Assembly (NCBI RefSeq): GCF_000829445.1
Contig: NZ_JXRQ01000025.1
Coordinates: forward strand, 248,001 to 312,000
Source of the DNA: Jeotgalibacillus alimentarius
GTDB lineage: Bacteria; Bacillota; Bacilli; Bacillales; Jeotgalibacillaceae
Direction of reading: 5' to 3'
Length of the DNA stretch: 64,000 nt
Shown piece after piece: positions 34,164 to 41,363 of the stretch. The stretch's first letter is position 1. The number at the start of each line of letters is the position of its first letter. The notes below the pieces were generated by a model. That model was not told the origin of the DNA and ran no database searches. It saw only the letters and a program-made list of their open reading frames with translations. The position numbers and the translations under genes are program-made.

Positions 34164-35390
34164 TTAATCTTTAATAATTGCATCACTTATTACTTTAAAA
34201 AACGCAGTCCCATCACTGTAGGATTCTCTATTCATAATAAATGTTTTACCGGCTGTCAGACAGGCTTTTTCAGCCGCTGCTCTATCTTCTTCCTCACTAA
34301 TAGAAGTCAGATCTTTCACATGGGCAAGGCCAATGGTTCTCCTTATCAATTCACACCCGGCTACTGCTGCTGTGTCTCTTAAGATATTCTGCAAATAATA
34401 TTCCATATACCCTTCATAAGCTGCCGTCTGATCAGAAGCATGCTGTTGCCACGCTTTTTCGAATTTTGATTTAAAGAGATCGATTACATCAATAATCGCC
34501 TGCTCTATAAAATGCAAAAAATCTTCTCTACTCTGCTGATCTTTCATTGTGACAGCACCATTCATGTAAGCAAAAGTAAGGTTGGCAATGACATTCCCAA
34601 CGTCATAGCCAGCCGGTCCATAAAAGGCAAATTCCGGATCAATCACTTTTGTTGCATCTTTTTTAATGAAAATAGAGCCTGTATGCAAGTCTCCGTGAAT
34701 CAATGACTGAGCATTTGTCATAAATTCAAACTTCAGCTTTGCTGTTTCAAGCTTGAGCTTTTCATCACCCCAGATTTCTTTCTCTACAAAATGTTGTAAG
34801 GCTGGAAACACGTCATTTCTTAGTGAAGGAAAAAAAGGCTCTGTAAATACCAGATCCTCCGTGATCTCACAAAGATCAGGATTAATAAAATCTTTCACAA
34901 GCGCCTTCTTATCCTTATGATTCATTACAACGTCAGAAGTCATCAGCAGCGTGTTTACCATGAATGTTGTAATATGGTCAGCAAATTGCGGAAATGTTTC
35001 CTTTTTCAGCAGGGCATCGCGCATAATCGTGTAATCCGATAAGTCTTCCATCGACATACAATTCATGACAGGGTCATAATGATAGACTTCCGGTACAAAC
35101 CCTTCAGCAAGCTTCCCTTGTATTCTAAGAATCTCACTTTCAATTCTATTTCTATCAGGAGAAACTTTAAACTCATTTGAGATCCTTGCAACCGGGCCTG
35201 CCTGCTTAAGAATGACTGATTTACCACTACTGCCTTTCACACGAAAAACATAATTCAGGTTCCCATCACCAATTTCTTTACAGCTCAATTGCTCATTGCT
35301 ATCAAAGAAATCCATTTCGGTTTTCACATACCTCACAACATCTTCTTCTGACATTGTAAAATATTCACTTTTAAAATCCACTGCAGCCAT
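34164..35390 (-). CDS. mtnK: Methylthioribose kinase family protein (MtnK/DrdK)
   Basis: 408 residues of the MTR-kinase branch of the protein-kinase-like fold: EIGDGNLNYVFRV nucleotide loop, LIHGDLHTGSIFI catalytic loop and VIDPEFAFYGPAGYDVGNVIANL, which is diagnostic of MtnK. It would phosphorylate imported 5-deoxyribose or 5-methylthioribose at C1 with ATP. Encoded 20 bases after the permease in the same operon as a CUT2 importer, which argues for an exogenous sugar rather than only intracellular salvage. RBS AAGGGGTTACGCATA region is weak but the ATG at 35390 gives the full family length. Confidence 0.92.
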   Translation of the reverse strand: MAAVDFKSEYFTMSEEDVVRYVKTEMDFFDSNEQLSCKEIGDGNLNYVFRVKGSSGKSVILKQAGPVARISNEFKVSPDRNRIESEILRIQGKLAEGFVPEVYHYDPVMNCMSMEDLSDYTIMRDALLKKETFPQFADHITTFMVNTLLMTSDVVMNHKDKKALVKDFINPDLCEITEDLVFTEPFFPSLRNDVFPALQHFVEKEIWGDEKLKLETAKLKFEFMTNAQSLIHGDLHTGSIFIKKDATKVIDPEFAFYGPAGYDVGNVIANLTFAYMNGAVTMKDQQSREDFLHFIEQAIIDVIDLFKSKFEKAWQQHASDQTAAYEGYMEYYLQNILRDTAAVAGCELIRRTIGLAHVKDLTSISEEEDRAAAEKACLTAGKTFIMNRESYSDGTAFFKVISDAIIKD

Positions 35391-35409
35391 TATGCGTAAC
35401 CCCTTTCAC

Positions 35410-36408
35410 TTATTTCAGTTTGTAATATGTCAGCGCAAGCGCAAGTGCGAGAACGGTACCTTTGACGATATCCATTGCATAATATGGTACAGACATCATA
35501 ACCAAGCCATTTGCCAATATACCGATCAGTACTGCTCCCACAAACGTACCAATCGCGTTCGGTTTTCCAGCACCCAGTACTGCAAAGCCGATAAATGCTG
35601 CTGCTACAGCATCCATCAGATAAGGTCCGCCGGCGTTGATCTCGGCTGTCATGACTCTTGAAGCCAGAACCATTCCTCCGATTGCGGCAAAAATTGCTGA
35701 AAGCAGATAGGCAAGGACTTTATACTTATTAACCGGAATCCCTGATAATCTCGCAGCCTCTTTGTTTCCGCCAATCACATACATATATCGTCCATGCTTT
35801 GTATATGTAAGAAAAATATGAACGACAATGACCGCGACAAACATAATGATAATGATCCACGGAATTTGTCCGAGCTTTTCAAAAAATGGAGAAATCTGAC
35901 CTTCAGCATATGTGCCATCAGACATAATCATATTCTCAGAAATTGTTGCTCCTCTTGTATAAGTAAGTGCTACACCCTGAATGATGAACATAGTCGCCAG
36001 TGTCATCAGTAAATCCGGAATTCTCACCTTTACGATCATAAAAGCATTAAGCGCACCAACTGCAAGTGCAGCCATCAGTCCCGCTCCAATTGCAATAAAA
36101 GTCGGCTGCTGATACCAGACAAACATCGAAATCACCACAGCATTGGCTAATGAAGCAACCGATCCGACGGACAAATCAAATCCGTCTACAGAAAGTGAGA
36201 GTGTGATACCAACACCAATAATGGTGACAATTGAAATAGATCTTAATATATTAATCAGATTACTGGTTTGCAGAAAATTCTGATTCATTACCGCGAAAAA
36301 TATAACCAATAAAACAATTAAAATCAGTGTTCCATACTTATACATAAAGTCAAAAAAATCAAACCCGGTACCATGTTTCTTAGCTGTGTCCGTATTTGAG
36401 GTACTCAT
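35410..36408 (-). CDS. CUT2 sugar ABC transporter permease (RbsC-like)
   Basis: 332 residues with about 9-10 hydrophobic helices. It has typical RbsC-type motifs (GVGITLSLSVDGFDLSVGSVASLANAV, GGNKEAARLSGIPVNKYKVLAYLLSAIFAAIGGMVL, AAAFIGFAVLGAGKPNAIGTFVGAVLIGIL). It forms the channel of the importer with the ATPase 1 base upstream. Ligand inferred from the adjacent kinase/isomerase. Confidence 0.93.
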   Translation of the reverse strand: MSTSNTDTAKKHGTGFDFFDFMYKYGTLILIVLLVIFFAVMNQNFLQTSNLINILRSISIVTIIGVGITLSLSVDGFDLSVGSVASLANAVVISMFVWYQQPTFIAIGAGLMAALAVGALNAFMIVKVRIPDLLMTLATMFIIQGVALTYTRGATISENMIMSDGTYAEGQISPFFEKLGQIPWIIIIMFVAVIVVHIFLTYTKHGRYMYVIGGNKEAARLSGIPVNKYKVLAYLLSAIFAAIGGMVLASRVMTAEINAGGPYLMDAVAAAFIGFAVLGAGKPNAIGTFVGAVLIGILANGLVMMSVPYYAMDIVKGTVLALALALTYYKLK

Positions 36409-36409
36409 G

Positions 36410-37924
36410 CTAATTCCCTCCTGTTGAATAAAGCAGTAATTTCTCTTCGTCCGTATTTTTTTTCATAACTTCCTTTACAATCCGCCCATCATACATCACA
36501 TAAATCCGATCACTGATTCCCATAATTTCAGAAAGCTCACTGGATGCATAAATAACAGATTTTCCGCGCTCGGCAAGTGCCGTGATCAGCGTGAAAATAT
36601 CTTTTTTTGCGCCAACGTCTACTCCTTTTGTAGGTTCATCAAAGATGTATACATCAGCATCAGCTACAAGCCATTTGCCTATGGCAATCTTTTGCTGGTT
36701 ACCTCCTGAAAGATTTTCAACAATCGTCTGTTCTGAAGGTGTTTTAACCCCAAGACTCTTAATCATTTCCTTCGCTTTGTCTGATTCCTTTCGAAAATCC
36801 AGAAAGCTGAATACTTTCAGGAAATTGTTCAGACTGGCAGCAGAAAAGTTGGTTACCACCGTTTCATGTACCAGAACGCCTTCTTTTCTCCGCTCCTCAG
36901 GTACAAGCGCAAATCCATTTTTTACAGCTGCGTGGGGCGTGCGGTTTCTTACTTTTTTACCTTTTATCGTGATATCTCCGGTCACTTTTGGCGATACGCC
37001 GAATAACGCCTTACAAAACTCCGTCTTCCCGGCGCCAACAAGACCTGCAATGCCCACAATTTCACCGGTATGAACCTTCATCGAAACTTCATCAATTTTC
37101 CCATTATCATTCAGCTTGTGCGTTTCCAGCAAAACTTCCCCGATCTGCGATGTATTGGGAGGAAACTGTTCATCAAGCTTTTGACCAAGCATCTGCTCAA
37201 TGACGCTGTTAATCGTAGTGTCAGGAATATTTTCTTTACTGACGAATTGACCGTTCCTCATCACTGTAATTTCATCACAAATTTCGAACAACTCAGTCAA
37301 TCTGTGCGAGATAAAAATAATGCCTACATTCCTGCTTCTTAAGTCTCTGACGATTCTGAACAGCTCTTCTGTCTCATGAATACTAAGTGGAGCAGTCGGT
37401 TCATCTAAGATCAGATACTTACAATCTCTCGAAATGGCTCTTGCAATTAACACCATCTGCTTTTCTGAAAGTGTAAGCTCACTTACAAGCTTTTTAGGCG
37501 GCACATGTACATTGATACTTTTTAATACCTTTTCTGCTTCATCATATATATGGTTCCAGTTCACAAACTGTTTTTTCCCCAGATCGCTGACCGTTTCATT
37601 TAACATAATATTTTCAGCTACACTCAAATATGGGATAAGTGCAGTATCTACTTCCTGGTACACAATCTGGATACCAAGTTCCTGCGCATCCTTTGGTGAT
37701 CTGATATTGACCTTCTGACCATCTATTAAAATCTCACCTGTATAATGGTTATAGGCCCCGCAAAGAACCTTCATCAGGGTTGACTTCCCCGCTCCGTTTG
37801 CTCCAATCAATGCATGGGAGCTCCCGGTTTCAGTTGTAAAGTCCACTTGATCCAACGCCTTAACACCCGGGAATTCAATTGAGATTTCTCTCATTTCGAG
37901 AACCGTTTTCCCCATCACTATCAC
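36410..37924 (-). CDS. CUT2 sugar ABC transporter ATP-binding protein (RbsA-like)
   Basis: 504 residues with two ABC domains. Domain 1 has Walker A GANGAGKST, signature LTLSEKQMV and Walker B KYLILDEPTAPLS. Domain 2 has the modified P-loop GLVGAGKTEF, signature LSGGNQQKIAI and VYIFDEPTKGVD. The tandem layout and the unusual second P-loop are typical of RbsA/MglA. The coding region starts 42 bases after the binding-protein stop and its own stop is 1 base from the permease start. Confidence 0.94.
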   Translation of the reverse strand: MIVMGKTVLEMREISIEFPGVKALDQVDFTTETGSSHALIGANGAGKSTLMKVLCGAYNHYTGEILIDGQKVNIRSPKDAQELGIQIVYQEVDTALIPYLSVAENIMLNETVSDLGKKQFVNWNHIYDEAEKVLKSINVHVPPKKLVSELTLSEKQMVLIARAISRDCKYLILDEPTAPLSIHETEELFRIVRDLRSRNVGIIFISHRLTELFEICDEITVMRNGQFVSKENIPDTTINSVIEQMLGQKLDEQFPPNTSQIGEVLLETHKLNDNGKIDEVSMKVHTGEIVGIAGLVGAGKTEFCKALFGVSPKVTGDITIKGKKVRNRTPHAAVKNGFALVPEERRKEGVLVHETVVTNFSAASLNNFLKVFSFLDFRKESDKAKEMIKSLGVKTPSEQTIVENLSGGNQQKIAIGKWLVADADVYIFDEPTKGVDVGAKKDIFTLITALAERGKSVIYASSELSEIMGISDRIYVMYDGRIVKEVMKKNTDEEKLLLYSTGGN

Positions 37925-37966
37925 CTCTTTTAAAAAGGGGAGATTGGCATCTCCCCTTCTGGTAAC

Positions 37967-39088
37967 TTATTCGTTATGATCTTTTAACGTCTGCATCCAG
38001 TCTTCCATGAATGCATCTGTTTCTCCCCAACCAGGAACTAAATCCTGAAGGCTTTCCATATTAACCGGTTCACCGCTTGCCTGAAGTTCTTCCTGAGAAA
38101 TCAATGACGCTTCAAGGTCATATGTATCAGGCGTTTCTTCACCAGCCAGTTTCTTTGCAAGTATTCTCATATTAACTGCACCGATTAACTTTGGATCAAC
38201 TGCTGCTGTATATGCCCAAGAGCTGTTCTCTTCCTGCATAATCTGCAGATCAGCATTTGATACATCAATTCCATAAATCTTGATTTCATCACGGCCAGCC
38301 TCTTTAACTGCACGTGCTGCACCAATTGCAAATGCATCCCATGTCGCAAAAATCGCATCAATTTCACCTTCTGGATGTGCGTTCAGCATTGCAGATACTG
38401 CATTCTGAGTCTGCACAGTTGTATCTTCAGCGGCAACACCAAAGCGGTCAACTTCGTTCAAACCAGTATATTGATCAAGGTATTCAGTATAAATATTGTT
38501 ACGTCGTACCATTGGAGGGAATCCATCCACCCAAAGATATACAATGTTAGCCTCTTCGTTAAAATCTTCAACAAGCTGATCAAGCGCAAGTGTTGCAAGT
38601 GCTTCATCATCCTGAGATGTCATTGTTACACCATCTACGTCCTCAAGGTCAGCAATTGAATCAAATGTAACTACTTCAATTCCTTTTTCTCTTGCTTCCT
38701 TTATTGCATCTAGCGTCGCTGCATCATCACCGTGAGAAATAATTAATCCATCTACATTTTCATCAATTGCCTGAGCAATCGCATCAAGGAAACGTGCTGA
38801 ATCACCGTTTGCTGTAAATACATCTACATCAAATCCAAGTGACTGCCCTTCTCCGCTGGCACCAGCAAGAAACTGAGCCGTGTGATCATCTCCGCCAATC
38901 TTGCGGATCACGCGGATTTTTTTCGTTTCATCCGTTAATCCCTCAGGTACACCTTCAAGATCAGCTGCATTTGCATTACCGCCATCCTCAGAACCTTCAT
39001 CAGCCTCATCATTTCCACACCCTGCGACAAATGCAAACATCAAAACAAACATTAGCAACAAAATACTTCTGAATAACCCCTTCTTCAT
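37967..39088 (-). CDS. Sugar ABC transporter substrate-binding lipoprotein (RbsB-like)
   Basis: 373 residues: lipoprotein signal (LMFVLMFAFVAGCGND, lipobox VAGC) and an acidic linker, then a type 1 periplasmic-binding fold (KKIRVIRKIGGDDHTAQFLAGASGEGQSLGFDVDVF, DGLIISHGDDAATLDAIKEAREKGIEVVTFDSI, DAIFATWDAFAIGAARAVKEAG). First gene of the five-gene importer-kinase-isomerase operon. A good promoter and a cre-like site precede it. The ligand should be the pentose derivative used by the kinase. Confidence 0.93.
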   Translation of the reverse strand: MKKGLFRSILLLMFVLMFAFVAGCGNDEADEGSEDGGNANAADLEGVPEGLTDETKKIRVIRKIGGDDHTAQFLAGASGEGQSLGFDVDVFTANGDSARFLDAIAQAIDENVDGLIISHGDDAATLDAIKEAREKGIEVVTFDSIADLEDVDGVTMTSQDDEALATLALDQLVEDFNEEANIVYLWVDGFPPMVRRNNIYTEYLDQYTGLNEVDRFGVAAEDTTVQTQNAVSAMLNAHPEGEIDAIFATWDAFAIGAARAVKEAGRDEIKIYGIDVSNADLQIMQEENSSWAYTAAVDPKLIGAVNMRILAKKLAGEETPDTYDLEASLISQEELQASGEPVNMESLQDLVPGWGETDAFMEDWMQTLKDHNE

Positions 39089-39111
39089 GCAATAGCCCCC
39101 TTTTGTCTTTA

Positions 39112-39127
39112 ATTAAAACGCTTACAT
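39112..39127 (-). promoter_or_regulatory. Candidate cre (CcpA) site
   Basis: Minus strand ATGTAAGCGTTTTAAT matches the Bacillus cre consensus WTGNNARCGNWWWCAW with one mismatch (the C). It lies just downstream of the importer promoter -10, a typical CcpA roadblock position. Confidence 0.6.
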
Positions 39128-39144
39128 TTCTAACTATTAAAAAA

Positions 39145-39173
39145 ATAATACCACCTATACTTGTTTTATACAA
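39145..39173 (-). promoter_or_regulatory. Promoter of the importer-kinase-isomerase operon
   Basis: Minus-strand TTGTAT (39173-39168), 17-base spacer, TATTAT (39150-39145). The AAATAAATATTG sequence over the -35 is shared with the microcompartment promoter, and CAACATAAACAACAC upstream (about 39221-39207) may be the DeoR operator. Confidence 0.6.
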
Positions 39174-39415
39174 TATTTATTTTGTATTTTATTTATTTTG
39201 TGTGGATTTGTGTTGTTTATGTTGAACTTGATCATAATATCACAAATGTTTTATGTTTGTTTTGAGGTGTTGTAACTTTTCTTTTTTTATCATGTGCTCT
39301 TTTTGTTTTCCGCACAAAAATTTGGAAATCTGCTAAACTGATTGAAATAGTACTTACCAAAACAGCAACTTAAGCGTTCTATGCAAGAGCCATTGCTTTG
39401 CAGGAAAGGATCACC

Positions 39416-39712
39416 ATGACAAAAAAATACCTTCTCTATAATATCTTCGGACTGCCTTTTCACTTTGTTATTTTTCCTGGTCTCGCTATACATGTTCTAA
39501 TGTTTGCAGACCCTGACACATGGTTTCAGACTATTCTTTTTCCATTCGGCCTTTATTTTCTTGTCTCAGCTGTGCCAAGTGTGATTTGTTTTTTTGTTGA
39601 GTTTAGAGAAGAAAACAACCTGAAACATTTCGTTCAGACTGCTTTAGTTATTTATGTATTTTATTTTGTGATGGTGACATTAATTGTGTATGTATACTTT
39701 TTGATATTTTGA
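39416..39712 (+). CDS. Small membrane protein of unknown function
   Basis: A 98-residue protein with three predicted membrane helices (about 8-32, 37-58, 70-96), mostly hydrophobic with few charged loops (EFREENNLKH). The start ATG at 39416 follows AGGAAAGGATCACC. No family recognised. Its stop codon is the first part of a family C hairpin, which may serve as its terminator. Confidence 0.6.
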   Translation: MTKKYLLYNIFGLPFHFVIFPGLAIHVLMFADPDTWFQTILFPFGLYFLVSAVPSVICFFVEFREENNLKHFVQTALVIYVFYFVMVTLIVYVYFLIF

Positions 39713-39737
39713 AGACCCGGTACAGTCCCAGGTCTTC
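39711..39737 (+). repeat. GAAGACCCGGG hairpin (family C), copy 2
   Basis: GAAGACCCGGTACAGTCCCAGGTCTTC with two mismatches, overlapping the stop codon of the membrane protein gene. Confidence 0.75.
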
Positions 39738-39755
39738 ATGCTCTATTTTGGATGT

Positions 39756-39767
39756 GGGGACGGAGTG
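39756..39767 (+). repeat. Solitary GGGGACGGAGT arm, locus 15
   Basis: A single left arm without a partner. It lies exactly where the homology of the WYL-domain remnant begins, and so marks a breakpoint. Confidence 0.7.
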
Positions 39768-39769
39768 CT

Positions 39770-40201
39770 CTGGTATCAGGATTTTTATTATCTTGTAGCC
39801 TTTGATGAGGCAAAACAAAAAAATCATTAATTACCGCATTGACAGGATGAGGGATGTACAAATTTCAGTAGAGGATTTCCTGAAGGGTCAATATTTTAAC
39901 CTGCAAGAATATAAGTCAAAACTGTTTCATATGTTTGCCGGAGAACCAGAGATCATTGAAATTGAATTTGATCAATGTAGTTATCGATTATTTCGGGTTG
40001 AAAGCTGACATAAAACCTGTCAGCGACAGTCGATTTCGGCTGATTACTAAAGAGGTATACAGTGATGGACTAGTGAGATGGCTGTTGACGTGGGGAAGCG
40101 ATGCCAAAGTACTGTATCCTGAAAAACTTGTAAAACGGATGGCAGATGAAACTGAGAAAATGTTTCATCAATATCATACTCCGTTTGATCAAAAACGATA
40201 A
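39770..40201 (+). pseudogene. WYL-domain transcriptional regulator remnant
   Basis: Three reading frames joined give a recognisable C-terminal half of a WYL (YafY-type) regulator: WYQDFYYLVAFDEAKQ, then NYRIDRMRDVQISVEDF and GEPEIIEIEF, then VIDYFGLKADIKPV, WLLTWGSDAKVLYPEKLVKRM. At least two frameshifts are present (in the A-run near 39813-39820 and near 40000). The N-terminal HTH is missing; the break coincides with the solitary repeat arm at 39756. Clearly non-functional. Confidence 0.82.
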
Positions 40202-40260
40202 GACGGAGTATTAGCCTATATTGTTAATTTGTAGACATCTTATAAATGGAGGCGTTTAAC

Positions 40261-40905
40261 ATGACATTACTCTATGCTGAAGAACTGAAGAAAATGTACG
40301 AAGTTAAGGCACACTTTTATATCAGACAGGATGACCCATCGAAGCAATTAATGCGCAGTGAAGCTGTCATTCATGCTAAAAATGCTTCATTTGATGAACC
40401 TGACGCGGTGATTGTGATGGCGAATCCAGGAAGTTGTTTTGCAGCGGATGAGGCAGATATCCCACAATCTCCTGATGCTGATGGTGCTAAACGATTCGTA
40501 CGGGCAAAACCTGACCAGACTCAGTATCAGTTAATGAACCTGATGCACCGGATGAATTGGAAAGCGCTGCGGATTATTAATCTGTCTGACTTCTGCACAG
40601 GAAATTATAAAGAATTTAAAGCGATGCTTAAGGCTGCAGACAATGATTCACATTCTATTTTTTCAAGCGGGCGAACTAATGAGTTAGAAAAAGCGATTCA
40701 AAACCGTACAGTTGTGATTGGGTGGGGTCAGGATTCTGCAATCAGATCATTTGCAGAGCAGGCGTTGACTGTTATTCAGAAGGATCACTATGGATTAACA
40801 TTTGAAAAACACCCATATTATAGACATCCAAAACCACAACTTAAAACAGATAAGATTCATTGGCTTGATAATATGACGGCCCAGTTAAACAGTTCATATG
40901 CATGA
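40261..40905 (+). CDS. DUF1643-like protein
   Basis: A 214-residue cytoplasmic protein with the DUF1643-type core (DAVIVMANPGSCFAADEADI, QYQLMNLMHRMNWKALRIINLSDFCTGNYKEF, VVIGWGQDSAIRSFAEQAL). The ATG at 40261 is chosen because TGGAGG lies 8 bases upstream; an earlier in-frame ATG overlaps that site. The family is found in mobile and accessory regions and has no established function. It is isolated between two decayed genes. Confidence 0.72.
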   Translation: MTLLYAEELKKMYEVKAHFYIRQDDPSKQLMRSEAVIHAKNASFDEPDAVIVMANPGSCFAADEADIPQSPDADGAKRFVRAKPDQTQYQLMNLMHRMNWKALRIINLSDFCTGNYKEFKAMLKAADNDSHSIFSSGRTNELEKAIQNRTVVIGWGQDSAIRSFAEQALTVIQKDHYGLTFEKHPYYRHPKPQLKTDKIHWLDNMTAQLNSSYA

Positions 40906-40992
40906 AAAGCGTGCGGTCCGACATCGTGTGAACCCCGCTGCTGAACTGAATTCTGTATTGAACTTATACTTTAAATATAATGAGATGTCGGC

Positions 40993-41309
40993 ATGGTAGC
41001 CGTTATGATTGTAGCAGCAGTCGCAATTTTCTATTTCAGAATGGCTCAAAAACCACCGGTGCATCCTGATAACGAGTTAATTGGCACTTCAAAAATAATA
41101 GACGGCATCGAATACTTTAATATTGGAGACCTATATGATTGTGATAATTGGATTAAAGTCGGTCCAGTTTTTTGAATGTGAATGAAGACCCGGATGGAAT
41201 CCCAACATATTCAATCAGCAATTACAAAAAAGAAAACTGCAGCTATTACATTAAATGTAGGGATGAAGAGGCGGCTTTTGAGTGGATCGAAAAGTTTGAA
41301 AAAGTATAG
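40993..41309 (+). pseudogene. Small membrane-anchored protein with a frameshift
   Basis: The first 60 codons give a membrane helix (MVAVMIVAAVAIFYFRMA) and DGIEYFNIGDLYDCDNWIKVGPVF, then TGA inside a run of six T residues (41168-41173). One added base continues LNVNEDPDGIPTYSISNYKK to EKFEKV and a stop at 41309, for about 105 residues. Function unknown. Same type of homopolymer indel as at 13995. A palindromic repeat begins 2 bases after the restored stop. Confidence 0.6.
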
Positions 41310-41311
41310 CA

Positions 41312-41354
41312 GGGACGGAGTTGAAACTCCAAATAGAGTGTCAACTCCGTCCCC
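41312..41354. repeat. GGGGACGGAGTT palindromic repeat, locus 16 (minimal unit)
   Basis: A simple two-arm hairpin of about 43 bases, GGGACGGAGTTGAAACTC with GAGTGTCAACTCCGTCCCC, between convergent genes. It shows the basic unit of the family. Confidence 0.95.
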
Positions 41355-41363
41355 AATTTCGCT

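Noticed and set aside
33090-35390. Housekeeping methionine-salvage operon
   Set aside because: No mtnBDWX/mtnN genes are present. Co-location with an importer, a DeoR regulator and a BMC operon with a class II aldolase points to a catabolic shunt instead, although MTR use is not excluded.
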